Origin: Rheum nobile
Lineage: Eukaryota; Streptophyta; Magnoliopsida; Caryophyllales; Polygonaceae
Assembly: GCA_027886185.1 (NCBI GenBank)
Contig: WOAB01000125.1
Coordinates: 372,001-436,000 of the forward strand
Direction: 5' to 3'
Length of the DNA stretch: 64,000 nt
The position numbers were made by a program, and so were the translations under genes. Below are positions 9,681 through 21,343 of this stretch, in pieces. Positions within the stretch are counted from its first letter, which is position 1. Each line of letters opens with the position of its first letter. The notes beneath the pieces were generated by a model. The model did no database searches. It was not told the origin of the DNA and saw only the letters and a program-made list of their open reading frames with translations.

Positions 9681-10402
9681 TCTATCTATATACTACTACT
9701 AAATCCGCAATTATCTCTCTTACGTGTCGTTCATCTAAGTATGTCACGTCATCAAATAATTATGTACATTTACCTATTCATCTTTATTCTATTTACAATT
9801 TATTTTATCTTTTATTTATATAAATCTCCTAAATTACCACCCCAAGATATTTTCCATTGTATATGATAATTCTGCACTTATCAAAAATATTATTATCATA
9901 CTTAATTAGTATTCATAATATAATATGTATGTTAATGGTCTGTAAACTCCATTATAAAGATATGTATATAGATAGATGGTTCGTAAATAGTTAACGTTAT
10001 AAGGTTCATCCACCAACATACATATAATTATACACTTATCAAAAACATTATTATCATACTTAATTAGTGTTCATGATTTAATAAGGGTGAATAGATTGTC
10101 CGTAAACTCCATTATAAAGAATACAATATGCATTTTTATTTTGGTGCAGTTTTATTTTTATTAATTACATAAAATTTATAATTTATAATTTTCTTCTATT
10201 AATAAAAATTCACACATCTACCTTCAATTTTCATCATACAATACACATTATAAATTATTCCAATCAAAGAATTATCTTTCCGATACATCATGTCAATTTT
10301 TCTATATAATTCTCTTTTATATTTTACATACTATAAACAAATTTAAATTCATTCTTAAAATATATGGACATACCTGTGCAAGGCACGAGGACACGTGCTA
10401 GT
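9681..10402 (+). mobile_element. Non-autonomous Helitron-like sequence
   Basis: Begins TCTATCTATATACTACTACT after an A, as many plant Helitrons do. Ends with a small hairpin (CTGTGCAAGGCACGAGG) followed 6-10 bases later by CTAGT at 10398-10402. The base after CTAGT is A rather than the expected T, so the right border is not ideal. No coding capacity. Confidence 0.5.
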
Positions 10403-10406
10403 ATAT

Positions 10407-11302
10407 CTACTAAAGTAGAATACCAACTACGCCACATGGCGCCCCCAGAATGAACCAAAATTTTATGCTGCCATGTGACGTCACGGTATTCAATTTGACA
10501 CGTGGTAGCCTGTGGTTTTTTAGATTTACTAGGTAGAATGTAGGGGTGAGCAAAAGTATCCGATCCGGCTGACCCGGTCCGATAACCCGCCAATCCGAAC
10601 CCGAAAAGTCCGTATTCGAAAACATCCGTTTAATTTTTATCCGAATCCGATACTTGGACCGGATACGGATCGAGATATTTTGCTTATCGGATATCCGGGA
10701 ATCCGGTACCATTAATATATAATATATATGTTTTTTATAACTAATATACAATGTTTAATTAGTTTATATGATCTCAAAATGGTGCTTCTACATTTTAAGT
10801 AATTAAACCCACTTCAATTCTCCAATACAATATTCCTTATTTTATTCCTTTTAATAAAAAAAACAACCTTGATTATTATTCTTATAAAATTAAAATCCTA
10901 AATCGTGTACTAATTATCGCCTCACTAAACAAAGCAAATATATTTTTTTGTCAAGATTGAGTGTTCATCATTGAATTAAATTTTGATTATATAAGTTAAA
11001 GTTACAACTTTATATATACTTGCCAATTCCTCTTGTTATATAATATATACGTTTATGGTTCTCAATTTGAAAATGTTTGTTAGTTTTGATTGAATTAAAA
11101 ATAGTAATATTTTTATTTAATTTTTAATAGATTTTCTAGTAACCGGATAATTTGGATATCCGAGTCAAATATCCGATCCGAATAATATTTACCGGATACG
11201 GATAAGAGTTTTGTGAATAATTTTTACCGGATATCCGACATACCGGATCGGATATATCCGTTTGCTCATCTCTAGTAGAAAGTCCCGTGCGAAGCACGGA
11301 AA
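10407..11302 (+). mobile_element. Second Helitron-like fragment, split by a hAT-type element
   Basis: TCTACTAAAGTAGAATACCA at 10407 resembles a Helitron 5' end. The sequence resumes after the hAT-type element with a CCCGTGCGAAGCACGG hairpin near 11284-11299. No CTRRT terminus follows, so the 3' end is eroded. It abuts the previous Helitron-like unit head to tail. Confidence 0.4.
10541..11274. mobile_element. hAT-type non-autonomous element, 734 bp
   Basis: Ends TAGGGGTGAGCAAA and TTTGCTCATCTCTA are inverted repeats. Flanking octamers GTAGAATG (10533-10540) and GTAGAAAG (11275-11282) differ at one base, fitting an 8-bp hAT target duplication. Both subterminal regions are full of CCGGATATCC/ATCCGGAT-like words in inverted orientation, while the middle is AT-rich. 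It has no coding capacity. Confidence 0.88.
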
Positions 11303-11818
11303 CATGAAAATTCAAACGTGTAATATCCCTTATAATTGGAGAGAAAAAATTCAAGTTTAGAATATAGTTATATACATAAATGGAGAAGTGTTGAGCTAGT
11401 TTTTATTAAAATCGTGTCAAAATATTGGCGTAGAAGATTTAGATCATGTGTTAAGCTAGTTTTTCTTAGAATTGTGTTTAAATATAAATGAAAATTGTGT
11501 TTTGACGTAGTCAAATTTCATTTGGAGAAGCGTTAGGCTATGTTCAGCAAAATGGAGCTGATTTGAGAAATTAAAGTTGAAGCTGATTAGTAGATGAAAC
11601 TGATTTTGTAGATAAAATTTACTAATTGAATTCACAAACTTTTCGAAATCTGATAAGCTAAAACTGATATATAAATTATCATAATAAAAAAAGGAAAAGA
11701 GTATTATATTTCTCCGATTATTAAAAAAACAATTTGTTAATCCATCTTGTATAGTTATTGACAAGGTATGACTTGTTATTTGTTAATTCATCTTTACGTG
11801 ACTTATTATACTTGTAAG

Positions 11819-12198
11819 TAGGGCTGTTCAAAATGGGACCGGATCGGAAAATCGGATCGGACCGGTGAAATTACGGTCCGGTCTCCGGTCTAGGTTTTTC
11901 CCTTAATCCGGGTCCGGTCCGGTCTAAACCCGAAAAAAAACCGGTTCGGACCGGTGGATCGGATTTTATTTTATTTTTAAATATTTTTCTTAATTTATAT
12001 GTTTTTTTGGAGATTTATATATTTTTTTATAGATATTTTTCTTAATTTAATAAGTTGGGAGTATAAATATTTTTTAGATATTTTTTTAGATTTTAAATAA
12101 GAATTTAATTTTTTAATTTTTTTTAATAAGGACCGGTCCGGTCTCCGGTCCAGACTTTGAAAAAATCCGGTCCGATCCGGACCGGATGAACACCCCTA
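11819..12198. mobile_element. hAT-type MITE, 380 bp, perfect target duplication
   Basis: Starts TAGGGCTGTTCA and ends TGAACACCCCTA, with perfect 8-bp duplications CTTGTAAG at 11811-11818 and 12199-12206. Subterminal GGACCGG/CCGGTCC words pair across the element and could fold into a long stem. Non-coding. Confidence 0.92.
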
Positions 12199-12907
12199 CT
12201 TGTAAGTTCAAACCCATATGATCACCTCTAGTTTTTTATCTTCTCATATAGTTTTTATCTCTTTATATATTTTTATTTAACTTGTTACCTTCATGTTAAG
12301 ACATTTGAGCTTCTCTGGCACCTATCTGACATTAGACAATGAATTCGTTAGCTGAAGAAATAATGATAATTACATATTAATTAAGAAATATGAAACTCCA
12401 AGTGCATGTTATTATAACTAACAATTGAAAGTTGGAGATATCATTTTCAATGGGTTTCCACATTTTGTATATACTATAAGGGAATACCCATTTAACTTCC
12501 TAGTTGACATCAATTAAACAAAATGCCTCAGTTTTAGTTTACCATTTAAGGATGCATTGAAGATGGTATTTGTGGTTGCAGTTAGTGACCTGAAACATAG
12601 AAAGAAAGGTTAAAAAGTTGAGACAAACATCAACATTGTATAATTTTGACAAGATTCATTGGGGGTCATACGAATGGATTTGCCAATTTATCAACTTGTG
12701 TATTGTCAATTCCGATCTTGGGTCCTCCTTAATTACATCCAACTTGAATTAACTGAAGAGGAAGATAGCCAGATCCACCACTCTCTCACTTCCAATCTTC
12801 AGCGACCATAATTTGGAGAATGCGCAACAATGACAAATTCCGCCGGCCTTATATGCGCATCTTTTTAGCCGCGGTTGTCATCATGAAAAGGTCAATCTAA
12901 TGTTATA

Positions 12908-13030
12908 CTCCCTCCGCCCCTTATTTATGTTCTCATTTTGATCGGGCACACCAGCCGAGACGGATTTTGTATCGTTAATATCTCTAATTACATAACCCTA
13001 AAAATTACAACAACTTTTAGAGCTAGCCAA
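12908..13030 (+). mobile_element. Truncated Stowaway-type MITE
   Basis: CTCCCTCCGCCCCTTATTTA follows a TA. The internal TTTTGTATCGTTAATATCTC block is shared with the complete copy at 30684-30942. The right terminus is absent. Confidence 0.75.
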
Positions 13031-14632
13031 GTATTTCACAAACTAAATTCATGCATGTCTCTTCTGTTCATCAACATGGACAAATAGGCCACATTCAATG
13101 TGTCGTTGGTGAATGATCTCAACCTAAACCAAGGCCCTGGAGATATACTTACAAGACTCAAAGGGAGTCAAGCCAGGGAAGAGTACCACTTGACACCATT
13201 GGAAGGCCATATTCAGAGTGATGTGGTGCTGCTGAATGGAACTCCACTGAAGCCCGCCACACGTACATTTGAAACCCATGAGATGTCGCCCTAGCTCGCT
13301 TGTCAACGCCACTGAGCCACTCCTCATCGTCCCTCACTCGTTCGTGTTCATTACCATCAGAGACCTCCATGCTCTCCTTGTGCTTAAAGTTTCCTAGGAT
13401 CTTAGATTTGCTCTACGTTATTGTAGTTAGAGTTTTAGATTGTTTTATTCGATTTCATGTTCAGTTATGTTTCTACATAGAGTAGTGAAACAGATCACAA
13501 TCTTCAAAATTTTGAAAATAGAATCTTCTTTTGTTTCTCATGTTATGTTTCTACATAGAAGATGTTTGCAGGAAATAGACAACGTTTTTTTATGTTTTTT
13601 CAAATTGTTGTGGGTTATAGAGTTGTTTTAGGGTTGGATTATTAGGGTTTCGGATTGAAGATTTTCTTTTGAAAATTTCAATTCCTTGTTCTCGAGTTTG
13701 ATCAGATTGAGGCAAGTTTCTCAATGTTCATGTCTTCACAAGTCTAGTTATATATATATATATATATATACTATAACTTGAGACAAAGATCAAAGGATAT
13801 AAGATGTTGGTTCTTAGTCCAACAAGAAAGGAAGTAAAGAAAAGAATAATACCCCATGTATACTTCAAATTTCCAATTCCGGAAGATGAATAGATTCATC
13901 CAAAAAGTGGAGATTCTTTCTAAAGCAAAAAAATAGCCCTTCATAGTACACCAAAATGGATCGGAAACCTGCAGAACATGCAAAAGACTCCTATTAGCTT
14001 AGGAAATGTCACTTTTCTTGGTCACATGGTACTTCTAAAGTTCCTTATAATTAATATCCATTTCTGACTGCCAAAGAAACAATTCAATTTATGATTGCCC
14101 TAAATATAATCAAATTTGATCCCGCCTCCTCCTTGATTCTCCATCAACTTGAAATAGGCGTCATTGCTCATTGGGTGTGCACATCTGTTACGAGAGAGGG
14201 CATCAAATAGTAATCTTAGGTATGTGTCTAAACAATAGATATATAATTTGGGCTATAATTTGGGCATTGTGTTAAGTGGTCTTGTTTTAAGTCATATAAG
14301 AGTTGAACAGTTTTTGGTTAACAATCTCAAGAATTAATGTCGTTTAAGAGTTGGGTGGTTTATGGGTCGGATGACTATCAGTAACCGGTAGAAGTATTCC
14401 ACCCTAGCCATAAAATTCTCAAGATAAATGTTTAATTAATTTTATGTATACGTACGTTTGTGTTAAATTCGGTCATTTATTTTCTTTAATTCTTAATAAT
14501 ATAACAAAACTCTTAAATTAAAATATATTTAATTAATTTTATGTATGAATTTTAATAAAATGATTATATTTTATAATTTGAGATAAAGGGTATATTGGTA
14601 ATTTAATATAAGAAGTATATTGATAATTTAAT
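13031..14632. other. Intergenic DNA without a supported gene
   Basis: Short ORFs at 13100-13294, 13300-13485 and 13771-13983 have no recognisable domain. A (TA)n tract occupies 13749-13770. Confidence 0.5.
13749..13770. repeat. (TA)n microsatellite
   Basis: Eleven TA units, immediately after a CTAG. Confidence 0.95.
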
Positions 14633-14849
14633 ACTCCCTATGTATAAAAAAAATTTGTCATTCTAGAGTTTGACACACTTATTAAAAATACAATGATTAT
14701 CCTATATTCTCATAATTTTTTCTTAAAATTTAAAATTATTTAATAACTCGTCTCAATTGTAGCCAATAAAGATGGAGAATTTGTATTAAAAGAGCCAAAA
14801 ATATAATTTCTAATGTCAAACCTCGTAACTCACCAATAAATAATATAAT

Positions 14850-15031
14850 TTCCGAGAAACAAACGTGGTGGCCGACTTCATTGCAAAGACGGTCCAGCAG
14901 AGTTCCTTGGAAGATATTCGAGCTAGTCTAGAATTTGTAATTCTCATCCGAAAGAATGTTATAGACTGAGAAACCGTATCTTCTGTGATTTCCAGTCTAA
15001 TTTTTACCTAATCAAAAAAAAAATATTACCT
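14850..15031 (+). mobile_element. 5'-truncated L1-type LINE tail
   Basis: Starting at 14862 the sequence reads NVVADFIAK, the conserved end of the plant L1 RNase H domain, then about 100 bp of 3' UTR-like sequence and a terminal A-run (ATCAAAAAAAAAA, 15013-15026). A short LINE insertion severely truncated at its 5' end. The MITE-like start CTCCCTATGTATAAAAAAAA at 14635 lies upstream. Confidence 0.6.
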
Positions 15032-15647
15032 AAACACCTAAAATGACAATCTTTTCTTTACAAATTTTTGGACTAAAATGACAATTTTTTCTATACAGAT
15101 AAAAAAATATAATTAATATAATATATGGTTGATAAGACAGTAAAAATATCATTGATAAATGGGTAAAAATAAACTTGAGTCTCTTAGTGATAAAAAATTA
15201 CAAAATGGTTTAGTAAAACCTAATGAAACTTATAAAAAACATGCTCTAACAAAAAGAAGAAATAGGAGAAGCGTGGGATCAGGAGTCATGGACAAGTGTA
15301 AACTGAAAAAGTATTCTAATATTTCATTCGTTGTATCTTGAAAATTTAAGAAACATAGGTACATGTTATTTGACTTTATTTTTTTATTTACCATTATATC
15401 CATCTTCTCTCCAATGCATATGTTGTTCTGTCGACGGTCTTCTCATCGCCCCACCTCCACTTTCTCCGTCGAATACACTGTCGAAGACGACGTCCTCCAC
15501 TTCATCCCTCGGGTACTATCTCTTACTCTTCTTATGAATTGTCAAGCTCAACAACTTGTTAAAACCCCAACAACCCTCTTCTCCGGGAAGTCTCCATTAG
15601 GATCTATCCCCTTGAATCCTCATAGCTTGAGATGTATGGAAGCTTCT
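15032..15647. other. Non-coding DNA before the CRM-like element
   Basis: AT-rich to 15400 with short repeated AAAATGACAAT words, then GC-richer sequence up to the insertion site. ORFs at 15159-15341 and 15363-15650 are not recognised. The 5 bases before the LTR (CTTCT, 15643-15647) are the target duplication. Confidence 0.5.
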
Positions 15648-16570
15648 TGATGTGACCTTGCCTCCCATGACGGCCCAAGACGAGGAAGAAGCCATGAGCC
15701 TACGCTCAGAGGGCTCAGTGACAAGGTCTAGGTCCAAAGCCATCTCTGCCGCCGTCGCGTCACTTGTCGCACGCGTTGTCGCTGACAAAGGAAGCCCAGA
15801 CGAAAACCCAAGACTCGTCGTCCTCTCTACCATCGGCATTGAAACAACGCGTTCTTCAGAGACAACATCGCGTGCACCCACTCGCGAGGCCATCGACCCT
15901 TAGTCGTTGTTCCTCGCGGTGTTTGTACTCATTCAACGCGTCGTTTTCATAGTTTCGAGACATTTTCTATATTTAGTATTTATAGCGTTTTAGATAGTTT
16001 TTATTTATAGCGTTTCTATCTTTTAGGGTTTTTGCCTTTTGCATGCTTGCATGGGCTAGCCCATAGGTTCGTCTCGGTCCAAGCCCATTAGGTCTTGGCC
16101 GAGTTCTTTGGCTATTTAAAGCCCCCGCTGTTATTCTTATTTCTCACGTTCAATTTAATTCAAGGTTTCAAGTCGAGTGTTTATCCTCCTTCCCTTGATC
16201 GGACGTCAAAACCCTCTATCTTCGCATCCCCTTCCCTCTGCCGCCGACGCTACGGCAAGAGCTTGAACCTTCAAGCCAAGTCTTCCTTCGCATCTCCCTT
16301 CCTCCGCAATCGACACTACGACACCCAAAGACTTGTCTTTTCAAGTCATCTATCCCTCATCACATCGCTTCCGCCACCGCTATCTATTCACCCCATTCAT
16401 CACTTCCACCGTTTCCATCACAACAACCATCGCGATCTCCCGCTCGCGAACCATCACCAACACCGCGTTCCACGGCAGATTTGCCAGTGCCGAGTGACTT
16501 CCCAACCAAGACTAGATCCAAAGGTGTCACCTTGACAATTCGACTTGTCATCGGAGGCAAGAACACATCA
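15648..16570 (+). repeat. 5' LTR of the CRM-like element
   Basis: Starts TGATGTGACC. TATA-like CTATTTAAAG at 16112-16121 probably starts the transcript. It matches 23929-24851 with scattered substitutions, most of them in the first 200 bp, and the two LTRs have equal length. Confidence 0.93.
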
Positions 16571-16572
16571 AC

Positions 16573-16585
16573 TGGTATCAAAGCC
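16573..16585 (+). other. Primer binding site
   Basis: TGGTATCAAAGCC begins two bases after the 5' LTR and matches the 3' end complement of a plant methionine tRNA with one difference from TGGTATCAGAGCC. Confidence 0.85.
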
Positions 16586-17543
16586 CAACAGTCTTGTAAG
16601 TCACGAACTCAAGTTTGCATTTTGTTCACAATTTTTTCTTGACCCCCATCGTTTGCTTTCATAAAGATCTCGCGAGAAAAAGAAGAGAAAAACCACAAAG
16701 TTACCATCTTTGTAACACCTTCGGTTTCTACAAGATCCTATCTTGGCCGAATTTTTTTTTTCTTGTTCCCTAAGTTTTGGTGTGTTGGTAATTTGTTATC
16801 TTGCATGCTAGAATATTTTATTTCCTTATTTCACGCGTGGATAGAGTTTCCTTGTTTGCTAGATTTTGCTTTTTAGTTAAGTTAACCGAATTTCCTTATA
16901 AGATATCATATCAAATCTTATCTTCTCTCTCCTATCTCTAAGATCACACTTGTGATATTCTTGTTACTTAGACCGATTTTATTTTTGTTTCTATTTGCAA
17001 ATCCGAAAAGATCAAAAGATAAGATCTCGGATATTAAAAAACATAAAAATCGAAAAGATATTCAAAAAAAAAATTTCCAAAGTTAGGAAAAACCAAAATA
17101 AGGCAACCCTAACCCACTCTCGGTCTAAGCTCATCTTCTATATCTCTCCGCCGTCTAGGTCAAGCTTCCTAGAAGGTACTTTCTTGCTTATTAGGTTGCT
17201 TTGTTTACGTTTGTTTTAGGGTTTCAATTTGTTCTTGTTTGTTTGATGCAACTTGCTTGATACACCATCTCTTGTCAAGCCAAGCCGCCCTCACGGCAAG
17301 CCCAAACTAGCCCTACCTACGTGAACTTTGTGACTTGACTAGTGATTTGCTTGGTTGTTGTTCTTCGTTGTCTTTTGGTTCATTTTTACTCCCATGTCTG
17401 GCCATATTGTTATAGGTACCATGACGATTGAACACGGTGAAAACCACCCTAGAGTCGACAACAACAACCCACCTTAACCACCGTTGGATCTACCCCAAGA
17501 CCAACCACTGGTTGACCCCCCACAATAGGACCCTCTCATCGCG

Positions 17544-19400
17544 TTGTCCGAGGAGAAAAGGGAGATCCAAGCCCTTCGACAAGAGAACGCAGCTTTGAGA
17601 GCCCAACAACGCGATGCCCACCTCGTGCCCAACCCACCTCCCCTGAGTACAATGGACGTGCCGACTCAACCACGAGCCACCGACGCAGGTCCATCAAAGA
17701 CAAGAGTCGACAAAGGCAAAGGAATCATGCCGTCGACGTCTCATCACCAACCGCAACTCAATCGTATGCAGAGTGTCATCGAGAGTCGCCAAGGCTTCGT
17801 TTCGCACGCGGACCGCTACGTCCCTAGAGCCACACCCGCTAGCTTCGACAACGGCTCCGACTACGACCGCGACGCCGAGGACACTCAAGGTGAGTATTCT
17901 GAACCATACAACTTTGATGATCGCTATGCCTCTAGGAGAACCCAGAGACGCGTACCGGACTCAGCGCCACGCGAAGGCCGCCCTCGCCGAGCCGAGCCAG
18001 CCGACGCCAAGGAGACCCAGTCGCCGACCACGTGGGCATACGCGACGCGATGAGACCAACTTGAGGACCCCACCTACCCAGCCACAGAGCCATGATGTAC
18101 GCGATCACCTTCGACACCAGAGTGTTCGAACGCCGCGTTACGGATCTGATGGCTATGCGTCGATCACACCTAATGTCCACAACGACTTCGACGAGTATGA
18201 CGACGAAGAGATCGAGGACTCAGGTATGGTCAACCCTAATTTTTTTCACCCCCCTCTTGGAGATCCACTAGAATTGCAGGATCGCCCTTCAGATTGGATA
18301 CCTCCACCACATCTCCAGCCCCAAGGAGAACGCGTTCGTGACATTGGCGGCGAGCGCCGCAATGTTATGCAAAGAGACATTCGACGCGACAACTACGATG
18401 CCCAGCCGCGAAGACGTCAACGCGATGATGCCTACGTGCCTAGGGATGAGTATGACCGTGAAGATCGCCAAGAACGCGATAGACGCCAGGTTGGACGCGA
18501 TAGACCACATGGAGTGCACGCCTTTGAGAACCCTCTCTACGACGCTGCACCAAACAACGCATTCAACCAAGCACCTGCCCAGACTCGATTCCAACGACAC
18601 CAAGTCAAGGTAAAAATCGAGCATTTTTTATGGTGAATACAACCCCTCTGTTTTTCTTGAATGGGTGCAGGCTACGAAGTACACACTTTGATATTGTCGA
18701 GTTCCCCCTGAGGAGCATGTCGACGCCACGACACTTAATTTCTGAGGAGTCGCGCGAGTATGGTGGCATCGCTTCGAGGATGACTGCGTCCAATGCCATA
18801 GGACAAGGGTCACGGAGTGGCACCAACTCGTGTACGTGATGACAAAGAAATATGTGCCGCCAGATTATAGGAATCAAATACGAATGGAGATAGCCATGGC
18901 TCGCCAAGGGTCGATGTCTCCACTCGAGTTCTTTTCCAAGCTTGAAGACATGTATTACAAAGCCAACATCTACGTTGCACCATCGACATTGCGGACGAAA
19001 TTCTTGAGTGGCTTAAACACCAACATCCGTGATCAACTCGAGATTTTGCCCATCAAAGATTTGAACACCCTCACTCACACAACGATGCAAATTCATGCAC
19101 AACTCACTCGCCGAAAGTCCTACACTTGTCAAAGTGGACAAACCAGGTATGCTTCTAACCCTAGTGGTTTATCTTCTACTAACCCTCGCCCTAGTGCCTC
19201 TCCCACAATCGCGTCTAGCCAAGCAACCAAGGCAAAGCCTTCGACGCCGAGCACCGTGCCGCGCCAGACCGCGCCCAGACAACCCCCAGTGGGCACAGAT
19301 CGCGCGCGCGACCTAGAATGCTACAAGTGTGGTGGACGAGGCCACTACAAGAAAGATTGCCCCAATGCTCGCAAGGTGTTGTTCTCCGCCGCCGCCGCTG
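17544..19400 (+). pseudogene. Gag of the CRM-like element, broken
   Basis: Capsid/nucleocapsid coding remnants in at least three frames (17544-18053, 17773-18636, 18830 onward). The segment from 18830 is an intact capsid C-terminal half, with a retrotransposon-gag-like MYVMTKKYVPPDYRNQ region, followed by a CCHC zinc knuckle CYKCGGRGHYKKDC at 19319-19360 that binds element RNA. The long N-terminal part is charged, low-complexity and Arg-rich. Frame changes near 17900 and 18640-18830 mean no continuous Gag can be made. Confidence 0.85.
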
Positions 19401-19975
19401 GCTACGAGTCCTGTGATGACGAGGAGGCCACACTTGACGCGATCGATGAAGGCACCGCAGAAGAGAACGAAGACGCTTATGACTGCGAACCCGCTTCTCT
19501 ACACGCGGGCACACCATTGAGCTTGGTAACACATCGTCTCCTCACAGTCAAGGAAGCAAGCCTACGCGACCAAAGGGAGAATTTGTTCCACACAAGAGCT
19601 CTCGTCCAGACGGCTTCCTTGAGTGTCATTGTTGATGGAGGATCATGTGCTAACATTGTCAATGAGAAGGTCGTGACACACTTCAAGTTGCCTACAACTC
19701 CTCATCCCCAACCTTATGCCCTCCAATATATTTCTTCAAGTCCGGGTAATACAGTATCTCGCCAATGTTTAATTTCCTTTTCCATAGGGCAATACTGTGA
19801 TTCTATACTTTGTGATGTCATTACAATGGACGCCACCCATATTTTTCTTGGGCGCCCATGGCAATTCGACAGGCGCGTGCTCCATGATGGCTATTTGAAC
19901 ACTTATGTGTTCAATTACCATGGGAAGCGCGTCACTTTGCATCCAATGTCTCCCCATGAGATCTTGCAGGACTAG
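19401..19975 (+). pseudogene. Aspartic protease region of the CRM-like element
   Basis: In frame with the zinc knuckle, VIVDGGSCANIVNEKVV carries the catalytic Asp in a DGG context, followed by the family's LGRPWQFDRRVLHDG segment. The reading frame stops at TAG 19973-19975, just where the downstream deletion begins. This part alone is uninterrupted over about 190 codons. Confidence 0.85.
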
Positions 19976-20104
19976 GTTGAACGCGATCGCCAGAAAGCCA
20001 TAGAGACCGCGCCTACTAGGTCAAGAGAGTGTCCAGAGGCACTCCAGAGGCCAAACTCCTCCAAAGCTGGCAAAATGTCGTCTCCACCAGGCACTTACTA
20101 ACTT

Positions 20105-21343
20105 TGGTCGCGTGAATTTGTCATCCACAGCGACCACGCAGCCTTGAGCTATTTGAAGAGCCAAGCCCACCTCAATTGACGTCATGCTCGTTGGGTGGAG
20201 TTTCTAGAGACATTTCCTTATGTCGTGGTCCACAAGAAAGGGAAGGAGAACATTGTCGCAGACGCGTTGTCTAGAAGGTATGTTCTCTTGACTCATGTGC
20301 AAACTAAAGTTTTGGGTTTTTCTTTGATTAAGGAATTGTATGCTAGTGATCCTTTCTTTGCACCTATTTTAGAGCATTGCCTGAGATCGCGTGAGTTTGA
20401 GTCCTATTTCCTTTCTGAGGGTTATTTATACAAGGCTAGTCGCATTTGCATCCCTAGGTCTTCCATTAGGATCCTTTGATTCAGGAAGCACACGAAAGTC
20501 GCGGACATTTTGGGATTAGTAAGACATTGGCCGCGCTTAGAGAACACTTCTTTTGGCCTAAGATGACCCACCAAGTGACTAGGTTTTGTAGAAGTTGTGT
20601 GACTTGCCAGAGAGCCAAACCTAGGTCTAGTCCTCATGGCCTCTACACTCATTTGCCCATACCGAGTGCCCCCTGGAAAGATTTGTCTATGGATTTCATC
20701 ACGGATTTGCCCCTCTCTAGACGAGGTAAAGACTCTATTTTTGTGGTCCTAGATAGGTTTTCTAAGATGGCACATTTTATTGCTTATAAGACAACCCATA
20801 GTGCTAGTGAGATTGCCGATCTATTCTTTGAGCATGTGGTGCGTCTGCATGGAGTCCCGCGTACTATAGTGAGTGATAGGGATTCTAAGTTCGTTGGTCA
20901 TTTTTGGAGAACTCTTTGGGGTAAGCTAGGCACCAAACTCTTATTCTCTACTAGCTACCACCCCTAGACCGATGGCCAAACGGAGGTCACGAATAGAACC
21001 CTAGGAGCCCTCCTTCGCGTGATGCTTAAAGCCAACCCTAGGCGTTGGGAGGACTTACTATCACTTGTCGAGTTTTGTTACAATAGATGCAGGCACACGG
21101 CGACCAAGTTGACACCGTTCGAAGTGGTGTATGGCATGAACCCCTTGACACCACTAGATCTGTCGCCGCGACCACTACGTGACCCAGTGCATGTCTCTGC
21201 CGCCAACCGCGCCGAGCAAGTGCAGGAGCTTCATCGACGCACCAAGGAGTAGCTAGAGAGGAGGGTCGCGCAGTATGCCTCGCAGATAAATTCTAGCCGC
21301 CGCCGCGTCGTCTTTGCCCCCGGAGACCTTGTCTGGGTGCATA
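20105..21343 (+). pseudogene. RNase H end and integrase core of the CRM-like element, broken
   Basis: RNase H C-terminal sequence (FVIHSDHAALSYLKSQ, then a TGA, then the KGKENIVADALSRRY end) leads into integrase. The HHCC zinc-binding motif lies in 20476-20640 (CRSCVTCQ). The catalytic core has LSMDFI and TIVSDRDSKFVG. A TAG at 20966-20968 follows YHP, just before TDGQTEVTNR with the catalytic Glu. Another in-frame TAG occurs near 21250. Reading continues to WVHM, where the solo LTR is inserted at 21344. Confidence 0.88.

Noticed and set aside
16095..16535. 146-codon ORF in the CRM-like 5' LTR, repeated at 24376-24816
   Set aside because: It lies within the LTR transcript leader; its duplication simply reflects the two LTRs and there is no known domain.
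18289..18907. Several antisense ORFs over gag
   Set aside because: Shadows of the Arg-rich gag coding sequence on the opposite strand.
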